From positions 1-5,798 of the forward strand of contig JAEWCI010000592.1 in assembly GCA_023390705.1 (NCBI GenBank): 5,798 nucleotides of DNA, read 5' to 3'. A program made the position numbers and the translations under genes. The stretch comes from Pseudomonadota bacterium (GTDB lineage: Bacteria > Pseudomonadota > Alphaproteobacteria > Acetobacterales > Acetobacteraceae). Position 1 is the first letter of the stretch. Each line of letters opens with the position of its first letter. The notes below the pieces were generated by a model. It had not been told where the DNA came from. It searched no databases and saw nothing but the letters and a program-made list of their open reading frames with translations. Positions 1 through 4,787 of the stretch are shown in pieces.

Positions 1-620
1 GCGCGGCCCCCCGCCCGGGCCACGACGTCACGGACGAGGCGGCGGCCGGCGCCGCCCTCACGGCCGCCGAGATCCGGGTTCCGGAGGCGGATGAGGCCAC
101 CTGCCGCCGCTGGTTCGAGGCAAACCGGGCCCGCCTGCGCAGCCCGGAAGCCTGGCAGGCCCGCCATATCCTGCTCGCCGCCGGTCCGGAGGAGCCGGAA
201 GCCCGCGCCGCGGCGGAAGCGCAAGCCATCTCCATGATCGCCGAGCTGCGCGCCGACCCGGCGCGCTTCCCGGCGCTCGCCGCCAGCTCCGCCTGCCCCT
301 CCCGTGAGACGGGCGGCGATCTCGGCCTGATTGAACCCGGCACCACCGTGCCGGAATTCGAGGCTGCGCTGCGCGCCCTTTCGCCCGGAGAACTGCACCC
401 GACGCCGGTCGCCACGCGCTTCGGTCTGCACATCGTGCAGTTGCTGCGGCACGAACCAGGGCGCGACCTGCCCTACGAAGCGGTTCAGGACCGTATCGCC
501 GCCTGGCTGCGGGATGCCAGCTTCCGCACCGCGGTGCGCCAGTATATCCAGGTGCTCGCCGGCCGCGCGCGGATCGAGGGTCTCGTCCTCGCCACGGCTG
601 ATGGGCCGCTTGTGCAGTAG
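1..620 (+). CDS. Parvulin-type peptidyl-prolyl cis-trans isomerase (PpiC/NifM-like), 5' end missing
   Basis: This is the C-terminal part of a parvulin-family prolyl isomerase, a folding catalyst that interconverts cis and trans X-Pro bonds. The frame is open from the left edge (first whole codon at 3) to TAG at 618-620, giving about 205 visible residues; the true start lies outside. A helical, charged stretch (about 25-52) precedes the rotamase domain (about 53-150). Hallmarks seen are RHILL (His55), ACPS (Cys98), GGDLG (104-108), the VPEFEAAL strand-helix segment, and RFGLHIVQLL (His143). A basic helical tail follows. The CPS-x3-GGDLG spacing resembles NifM and the PpiC proteins encoded beside narGHJI in denitrifiers. 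A role in maturing nitrate reductase is inferred from family context and from moeA two genes downstream. The next gene starts 7 bases after the stop. No signal peptide can be judged because the N-terminus is absent. Confidence 0.92.
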   Translation, partial: AAPRPGHDVTDEAAAGAALTAAEIRVPEADEATCRRWFEANRARLRSPEAWQARHILLAAGPEEPEARAAAEAQAISMIAELRADPARFPALAASSACPSRETGGDLGLIEPGTTVPEFEAALRALSPGELHPTPVATRFGLHIVQLLRHEPGRDLPYEAVQDRIAAWLRDASFRTAVRQYIQVLAGRARIEGLVLATADGPLVQ

Positions 621-627
621 CGCTGCG

Positions 628-1137
628 ATGCCCGAGGCTCCCGCGCATGTCGCGCCGCTGCAGGCCGCGTTGCTGGACGACCCGCTCGCCTTCCTCTCGG
701 CCGAGCATGCGCGGCAGACCGTGCTGCTCGGTCACCTGGAGAGGGTGGCGCGCGCGCCGCTGGCCCGTGCCTCGCGGGTCCTTGCCGTGATGCTGCTGGG
801 CTGGCTCACGGTGGAGTTGCCGATGCATGTCGCGGATGAGGAAGGTTCGCTCTATCCGCGCCTCCTTGGCCTGGACACGGCAGGCGTATTGAAGCGGCTG
901 CAGGCCCAGCACCTGGGCAACCAGGCGGTGGTACCGGCGGTGACCGCCGGGCTCCGCCGCGTGGCGGAAGGCCAGCAGCCGGAGGCCGGCTTCGCTACGG
1001 CCGCCCTGGCCTTCGCCATCGGCCACCGGCAGCACCTGGCGCTGGAGGAAGCCTCCGTGATGCCGCTCGCGCGCCGCGTCCTCGCTGCCGAGACCCTGGC
1101 CATGCTGGCCGATGAGATGGCTCGCCGCAGGGCGTGA
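628..1137 (+). CDS. Hemerythrin-like HHE-domain protein
   Basis: A 169-residue, all-helical cytoplasmic protein of the hemerythrin HHE cation-binding family, which uses a four-helix bundle to hold a non-heme diiron centre. Candidate ligands fall in the expected order: His27 in SAEH, His67 and Glu71 in an HxxxE motif (MHVADEE), His95 in QAQHLGN, and His136 and Glu140 in a second HxxxE motif (HRQHLALEE). His133 could stand in for His136. Family members bind O2 or NO, or serve in iron-sulfur repair or sensing; which applies here cannot be told from sequence. Position between a NifM-like isomerase and moeA, with nnrS downstream, favours a role in nitrogen-oxide respiration or NO handling (inference). 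The start is uncertain: ATG 628 follows the upstream stop by 7 bases, while in-frame ATG 601 would overlap it and add nine residues. Neither has a convincing Shine-Dalgarno sequence, so translation is probably coupled to the isomerase gene. Confidence 0.86.
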   Translation: MPEAPAHVAPLQAALLDDPLAFLSAEHARQTVLLGHLERVARAPLARASRVLAVMLLGWLTVELPMHVADEEGSLYPRLLGLDTAGVLKRLQAQHLGNQAVVPAVTAGLRRVAEGQQPEAGFATAALAFAIGHRQHLALEEASVMPLARRVLAAETLAMLADEMARRRA

Positions 1138-1141
1138 AGGA
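1137..1141 (+). promoter_or_regulatory. Ribosome binding site of moeA
   Basis: AAGGA lies 9 bases before ATG 1151 and fixes that codon as the moeA start, in preference to in-frame codons further upstream inside the hemerythrin gene. The TGA stop of the upstream gene (1135-1137) runs directly into this motif, which suggests coupled translation. Confidence 0.7.
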
Positions 1142-1150
1142 AATTCCGAA

Positions 1151-2407
1151 ATGCCCGACGGCACGCTGATACCCGCCACACCCCCCTGCTGCGATACCGA
1201 ACCAGGGCTGCTGCCGCCAGCCGAGGCACGGGCGCACCTGCTGCGCGGCGCCGTTGCCCTCACGGGAGAGGCGGTCATGACGCCGGCGGCGGCGTTGGGC
1301 CGAGTACTCGCCGCCGCGCCGCGCGCCGCTCTTTCCCTGCCGCCCTTCGACCAGTCCGCCATGGATGGCTACGGGCTGCACGAAGCGGACCTTGTGACCG
1401 GCGCCACGCCGAGGATCTCGCGCCGCATCGCTGCCGGCGATATGCCCGGCGCGACGGTCGGACCGGACGAAGCCGTGCGCATCCTGACCGGCGCACCCGT
1501 TCCCTCCGGCGTGGCCGCGGTGGTGATGGAGGAGCATGTCACGCTGCGGAATGGGCGCCTGTCCTCCCGCCGCGCGCTTCGTCCTGGCACGAATATCCGC
1601 CGCCGGGGCGAGGATCTGGCCGAGGGTGACTTCCTCCTCGCCCGCGGGACGCGGCTCGATGCGCGACATGTCGCGCTGCTCGCGGCCGCCGGTGTCGAGG
1701 AAGTTGCGGTGCGCCGCCAGGTGCGGGTCGCGCTGCTGTCCAACGGCAATGAGCTGGGTACCGCCATCCGTGACAGCAACCGGCCGATGCTGCGGGCCCT
1801 GCTGGCACGGCCGGAGATCGCCTGCACCGATCTCGGCGTGCTGCCGGATGATCCGGCGGCGCTGGCCGGGGCGCTGTGGCAGGCCGCGACGGAGCACGAC
1901 CTGATCCTTGCCTCCGGCGGTGTTTCGGGCAGCGATGCGGACCATCTGCCGCGGGCGCTTGCGGCGGCGGGCGGCGAGGCCGCGGTGCTGAAACTTGCCT
2001 TGAAGCCCGGCAAGCCGCTGGCGCATGGGCGGCTTGGCGATGCGCTGTGCCTGTTCCTGCCCGGCAATCCGCTGGCGGCCTTGGTGGGCATGCTGGTGCT
2101 CGGGCGGCCGCTGCTGGCGCGCCTTGCCGGCCAGGCCGAGGAGCTGGGGCCGCCGTCCGTTGCCGCTCGTGCCGCTGCCGGCTTCACACGCAAGCCGGGG
2201 CGGGAGGAGTTCATGCCTGCCCGCATCGCCGGCCATGACGATGCCGGCCTGCCATTGCTGGAGCCGTCCGGCCCCTACGGCTCGGCCCGGCTGAAGCCGC
2301 TGGCGGTGGCGGACGGGCTGCTCTGGCTGCCGGCCGGGACGGAATGCGTCTCGCCCGGCGACCCGCTGCGCTTCCACCCCTTCGCGGCCAGCTTCGGCCT
2401 GGCCTGA
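1151..2407 (+). CDS. moeA: Molybdopterin molybdenumtransferase MoeA
   Basis: MoeA inserts molybdate into adenylylated molybdopterin to complete the molybdenum cofactor in the cytoplasm. The product is 418 residues, close to the usual length of about 400-410. Family motifs appear in order: PPFDQSAMDGYG (64-75), a RIAAGD segment in the second domain, ILTGAPVPSGVAAVVMEE, RRRGEDLAEGD, SNGNEL (197-202), the SGGVSGSDADH loop (255-265), KPGKPLAHG (285-293) and LPGNP (303-307). A C-terminal beta domain follows and ends normally. Two motifs differ from the common STGDEL and SGGVSxGDxD forms: Asn198 and Asn200 in the first, and Gly260-Ser261 in the second. Conserved acidic residues Asp72, Glu201, Asp262 and Asp264 and lysines 285 and 288 remain, so activity is expected. 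With a NifM-like isomerase upstream, it may be the MoeA copy dedicated to nitrate reductase (inference). The carbonic anhydrase gene begins 10 bases after its stop. Confidence 0.96.
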   Translation: MPDGTLIPATPPCCDTEPGLLPPAEARAHLLRGAVALTGEAVMTPAAALGRVLAAAPRAALSLPPFDQSAMDGYGLHEADLVTGATPRISRRIAAGDMPGATVGPDEAVRILTGAPVPSGVAAVVMEEHVTLRNGRLSSRRALRPGTNIRRRGEDLAEGDFLLARGTRLDARHVALLAAAGVEEVAVRRQVRVALLSNGNELGTAIRDSNRPMLRALLARPEIACTDLGVLPDDPAALAGALWQAATEHDLILASGGVSGSDADHLPRALAAAGGEAAVLKLALKPGKPLAHGRLGDALCLFLPGNPLAALVGMLVLGRPLLARLAGQAEELGPPSVAARAAAGFTRKPGREEFMPARIAGHDDAGLPLLEPSGPYGSARLKPLAVADGLLWLPAGTECVSPGDPLRFHPFAASFGLA

Positions 2408-2409
2408 GG
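2405..2409 (+). promoter_or_regulatory. Ribosome binding site of the carbonic anhydrase gene
   Basis: TGAGG sits 8 bases before ATG 2418 and includes the moeA stop codon (2405-2407). The spacing favours ATG 2418 over TTG 2412 (too close) and remains tolerable for ATG 2424, which is 14 bases away. Confidence 0.5.
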
Positions 2410-2417
2410 CATTGCCC

Positions 2418-3131
2418 ATGGATATGTCCATCCCACCCGAAGGCGACGCGCTGCAACGGCTGCTCGCCGGTTTCGCCCAGTTCCGCCACCACCACTTCGA
2501 GGGGGACCACGACCTCTACGACAGCCTGCTGGATGGCCAGCGGCCGGAGGTCATGGTCATCGCCTGCTCCGACAGCCGCACCGATCCGGCGATCATCTGC
2601 GGCGCGCGGCCGGGCGATCTCTTCGTCATCCGCAATGTCGCCGCCCTTGTGCCGCTCCCCACCTCCGACGGGCAGCCGCACGGCACCGCGGCGGCGATCG
2701 AGTTCGGCGTCGTCGGCCTCGGCGTGCGGCACATCGTCGTGCTCGGCCATTCCTTCTGCGCCGGCGTGCGTTGCCTGCTGGAGCATGATCCTGGCGCGCG
2801 GCGCTTCGACTATGTTTCCGACTGGATGGGCGTGGCGCGGGAGGTGCGGGCGGAGATGGACGGGCTGGTGACGGAGGCCGAGCGGGCGCTGATCGCCCGC
2901 CGGGCGGAGCAGGCGGCGGTGCTGGCCAGCCTGCGGCACCTCGCCGCCTATCCCTTCGTGGCCGAGCGCGTGGCCGATGGGCGCCTGGCCCTGCATGGCT
3001 GGTACTTTCATTTCGGATGGGGCGTTCTGCAGGCGGCCGAGGGCCCGTATGGACCCTTCCGGCAGGCCGATGGGCCGGCACCGCCGCCTGCCATCGGCGC
3101 CCACAAGATGACCGAGGCCGTTCCCTCATGA
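2418..3131 (+). CDS. Beta-class carbonic anhydrase
   Basis: A 237-residue zinc enzyme that interconverts CO2 and bicarbonate in the cytoplasm. The beta-class zinc site is complete: Cys50 and Asp52 in ACSDSR (49-54), then His111 and Cys114 in LGHSFCAG. Arg54, which normally pairs with the catalytic Asp, is present. Other family marks are RPGDLFVIRNVAALVP, the HGTAAAIEFGVVGLGVRHIV helix-strand core, and the closing LHGWYFHFGWGVL segment. The family's usual GHSxCGG appears as GHSFCAG. Length is slightly above the typical 200-220. The start at ATG 2418 is chosen because a TGAGG motif lies 8 bases upstream; ATG 2424 is possible. Its TGA overlaps the nnrS start as ATGA, so the two are almost certainly translated together. 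Why a carbonic anhydrase should sit between moeA and nnrS is not evident. It could supply bicarbonate or buffer pH during anaerobic respiration, but that is speculation. Confidence 0.96.
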   Translation: MDMSIPPEGDALQRLLAGFAQFRHHHFEGDHDLYDSLLDGQRPEVMVIACSDSRTDPAIICGARPGDLFVIRNVAALVPLPTSDGQPHGTAAAIEFGVVGLGVRHIVVLGHSFCAGVRCLLEHDPGARRFDYVSDWMGVAREVRAEMDGLVTEAERALIARRAEQAAVLASLRHLAAYPFVAERVADGRLALHGWYFHFGWGVLQAAEGPYGPFRQADGPAPPPAIGAHKMTEAVPS

Positions 3132-4333
3132 GCGTCACCAGCGCATCCCGCACCGCGGCGCCCCCGGCTGGCCTGGCCCTGTTCCGGCAGGGGCTCCGCC
3201 CCTTCTTCCTGCTCTGCGGCATATGGGCCGTGGTCACCATCGCGCTCTGGGTCGTGGCATTGCATGGAGCCATGCTGCCCGAAGGGCCGCTGCCGCCGGC
3301 ACGCTGGCATGGGCATGAGATGCTGGCGGGCGTCATCGGCGCGGCCCTGGCGGGCTTCGTGCTGACCGCGATCCCGAACTGGACCGGCCATCCGCCCTAT
3401 CGGGGCATGCCGCTCGTCCTCCTGGCCGCGCTGTTCCTCGCGGCGCGGCTGGTGCTGCTGCCGGGCTCGCCGGTCCCGCCCGCGCCTGCCGCCGCCATTG
3501 CCCTGCTGCCCCTGCCGGCGCTGCTGCTGACCGTGCTGCCGGCACTGGTGAAGGCCGCGACGCCCCGGCTCTTCGGCCCGCCGGCACTGATCCTGGCTTT
3601 CTGGGCCGGCGACCTGCTGATGCTCGGCGAGGCCGCGGGCTGGTGGGACGGCACCTTTGCCATGGGCGAATTGCTGGCCCTCGACATCGCGCTCGCGCTG
3701 GTCGGGCTGATCGGCGGGCGCATCATTCCCGCCTTCACCCGCAACGCCCTGAAGCAGTCCGGGAAGGCGGTGGAGATCCGGCCACTGCCGGGTGTGGACG
3801 CTGCCGGCATCCTGGCGCTGCTCGCAGTCGCCGTGGTGGATCTGGTGGCGCCCGATGGCGCGCTTGCCGGCATGGTCGCGGCCGCCGCAGCGGTGCTGGC
3901 GCTGTTGCGCCTCTCCCGCTGGCAGGGGCTGCGGACATTCGGCCAGCCGATCCTCGCCGTGCTGCACCTGGCCTATCTGATGCTGCCCCTGACCCTGGCG
4001 GTGAAGGCGGCGCATCTGCTGGGCGGAGCGGACTGGGCAGCGAATTGGCTGCATCTTCAGGGAATCGGCGCGGTCGCGCTGATGATCCTGGCCGTCATGC
4101 CGCGCGCGACGCTCGGCCATACGGGCCACCCCCTGGTCGCCTCGCCCGCCATGGTGCTGGCCTGGGCTCTGCTGCCGGCCGCGGCGCTGCTGCGCAGCTT
4201 CGGGCCAGAACTGCTGCCGGGGATGCTGCCCTATGCCGCCGCCGGCGCGCTCTGGCTCCTCGCCTTCGGCCTGTTCCTCGCGGCGCATGGGCCGATGCTG
4301 CTGCGGCCGCGGGCGGATGGGAAGCCGGGCTGA
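3128..4333 (+). CDS. nnrS: NnrS family heme- and copper-containing membrane protein
   Basis: A 401-residue polytopic inner-membrane protein of the NnrS family, predicted to have about 12 transmembrane helices. Known members carry heme and copper and are linked to denitrification and resistance to nitric oxide. The short N-terminus leads into FRQGLRPFFLLCG, the family's opening motif. WHGHEM (60-65, His61 and His63) is followed by AGFVLTAIPNWTGHPPY. The GGRIIPAFTRNAL loop comes mid-protein, then LHLAYL (His280), WLHLQGIG (His309) and MPRATLGHTGHPL (His331, His334). These histidines are the likely metal or heme ligands. Long runs of Leu/Ala/Val separate the motifs. The start at ATG 3128 overlaps the carbonic anhydrase stop (ATGA) and has GAGG at 3114-3117, 10 bases upstream. 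NnrS genes are often under NNR/FNR-type control, but no such site is seen here because the gene is internal to an operon. Confidence 0.93.
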   Translation: MSVTSASRTAAPPAGLALFRQGLRPFFLLCGIWAVVTIALWVVALHGAMLPEGPLPPARWHGHEMLAGVIGAALAGFVLTAIPNWTGHPPYRGMPLVLLAALFLAARLVLLPGSPVPPAPAAAIALLPLPALLLTVLPALVKAATPRLFGPPALILAFWAGDLLMLGEAAGWWDGTFAMGELLALDIALALVGLIGGRIIPAFTRNALKQSGKAVEIRPLPGVDAAGILALLAVAVVDLVAPDGALAGMVAAAAAVLALLRLSRWQGLRTFGQPILAVLHLAYLMLPLTLAVKAAHLLGGADWAANWLHLQGIGAVALMILAVMPRATLGHTGHPLVASPAMVLAWALLPAAALLRSFGPELLPGMLPYAAAGALWLLAFGLFLAAHGPMLLRPRADGKPG

Positions 4334-4367
4334 ACCTTTCGCGTTTGGCCGGTGCAACAGGCCGGAA

Positions 4368-4373
4368 AAGGAG
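4368..4373 (+). promoter_or_regulatory. Strong ribosome binding site before the CMD-family gene
   Basis: AAGGAG, the best Shine-Dalgarno match in the window, lies 6 bases before ATG 4380 and 9 bases before ATG 4383. It supports a start at one of these tandem ATG codons and not the in-frame codons inside nnrS. Confidence 0.75.
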
Positions 4374-4379
4374 CCAGGA

Positions 4380-4730
4380 ATGATGCGGAACAGAGAGGAA
4401 CTGCCGGCGGCGGCCGGACAGGTGGCACGGACCTATCCGGAGCTCTACGAGGCTTTTGCCGCGCTTGGCGAGGCCTGTGCCAAGGCCGGACCGATCGACG
4501 GCCATGCCCTGCGGCTGGTGAAGCTGGCGCTTGCCATCGGCGCCTGGTCCGAGGGCGGCGTGCATTCCCATAGCCGCCGGGCATTGGAGGAAGGTGTCTC
4601 GAAGGAGGCGCTGAAGCAGGTGGCGTTGCTGGCGATACCGACGCTTGGCTTCCCGAAGGCGGTCGCGGCTCTGACCTGGATCGAGGACATCACCGACGGG
4701 AAGCGCTCTACGCCGCAACCCCGGCCCTGA
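4380..4730 (+). CDS. Small carboxymuconolactone decarboxylase (CMD/AhpD-like) family protein
   Basis: A 116-residue cytoplasmic protein with one CMD domain, the all-helical fold shared by gamma-carboxymuconolactone decarboxylase and AhpD. Helix one covers about 10-36. The core follows: LVKLALAIGA (46-55), SEGGVHSHSRRALEEG (57-72), then VSKEALKQVALLAIPTLGFPKAVAALTW (73-100). AhpD-type members carry CxxCxxxH in the core. If His64 is aligned with that histidine, the cysteine positions here are Ser57 and Gly60. The only cysteine is Cys33 in the first helix. Peroxidase-type redox chemistry is therefore unlikely, and Glu58, His62 and His64 are the visible candidate functional residues. Substrate is unknown. 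It is the last gene of the array, 46 bases after nnrS, with its own strong ribosome binding site. Tandem ATG codons at 4380 and 4383 leave a one-residue ambiguity in the start. Confidence 0.87.
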   Translation: MMRNREELPAAAGQVARTYPELYEAFAALGEACAKAGPIDGHALRLVKLALAIGAWSEGGVHSHSRRALEEGVSKEALKQVALLAIPTLGFPKAVAALTWIEDITDGKRSTPQPRP

Positions 4731-4736
4731 AGCTAC

Positions 4737-4753
4737 CGGGTACCCGATCCGGG
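4737..4753. other. Nested short palindromes in the convergent intergenic gap
   Basis: CGGGTACCCG (4737-4746) is a perfect 10-base palindrome. It overlaps a second inverted repeat, CCCG-ATC-CGGG (4743-4753). The two are mutually exclusive as RNA hairpins. They sit just after the CMD-family stop and before the larger hairpin at 4756-4783. They may add to termination or bind a protein dimer. Chance is also plausible at this GC content. Confidence 0.3.
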
Positions 4754-4755
4754 AA

Positions 4756-4783
4756 GGTGCCCTGTCCCTGAGGGACGGGCGCC
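4756..4783. terminator. Probable bidirectional terminator hairpin
   Basis: A near-perfect inverted repeat lies between two convergent genes. The arm GGTGCCC (4756-4762) pairs with GGGCGCC (4777-4783) with one G-U pair. After a bulged T at 4763, GTCCC (4764-4768) pairs with GGGAC (4772-4776). The loop is TGA. The stem has 12 pairs, nearly all G-C. It ends four bases before the SDR stop codon. Neither side has a real T-run, only ATTCT on the plus strand, so it is not a classical intrinsic terminator. Placement between convergent genes still makes transcript end formation or protection the likeliest role. Confidence 0.55.
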
Positions 4784-4787
4784 ATTC

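Noticed and set aside
331..627. N-terminal extension of the hemerythrin-like gene back to ATG 331
   Set aside because: It would overlap most of the isomerase gene in another frame, and the extension is rich in Arg, Cys, Pro and Ser, typical of out-of-frame reading. The HHE fold is complete from residue 1 of the 628 start.
58..1362. Minus-strand open frame spanning the isomerase and hemerythrin genes
   Set aside because: It crosses two supported plus-strand genes and is Arg/Ala/Gly-rich with no family motif, so it is not a gene.
2412..2414. TTG 2412 as the carbonic anhydrase start
   Set aside because: It lies only two bases after the TGAGG ribosome binding motif, whereas ATG 2418 has normal spacing.
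995..2431. Long minus-strand open frame opposite moeA
   Set aside because: It mirrors the codon structure of a well-supported moeA. Its translation is rich in Arg, Gly, Gln and Pro with no recognisable motif, as expected for an antisense shadow in high-GC DNA.
3008..4357. Long minus-strand open frame opposite nnrS
   Set aside because: Its translation is low-complexity, rich in Gln, Arg, Gly and His. The plus strand encodes an NnrS protein with all family motifs, so this is a shadow.
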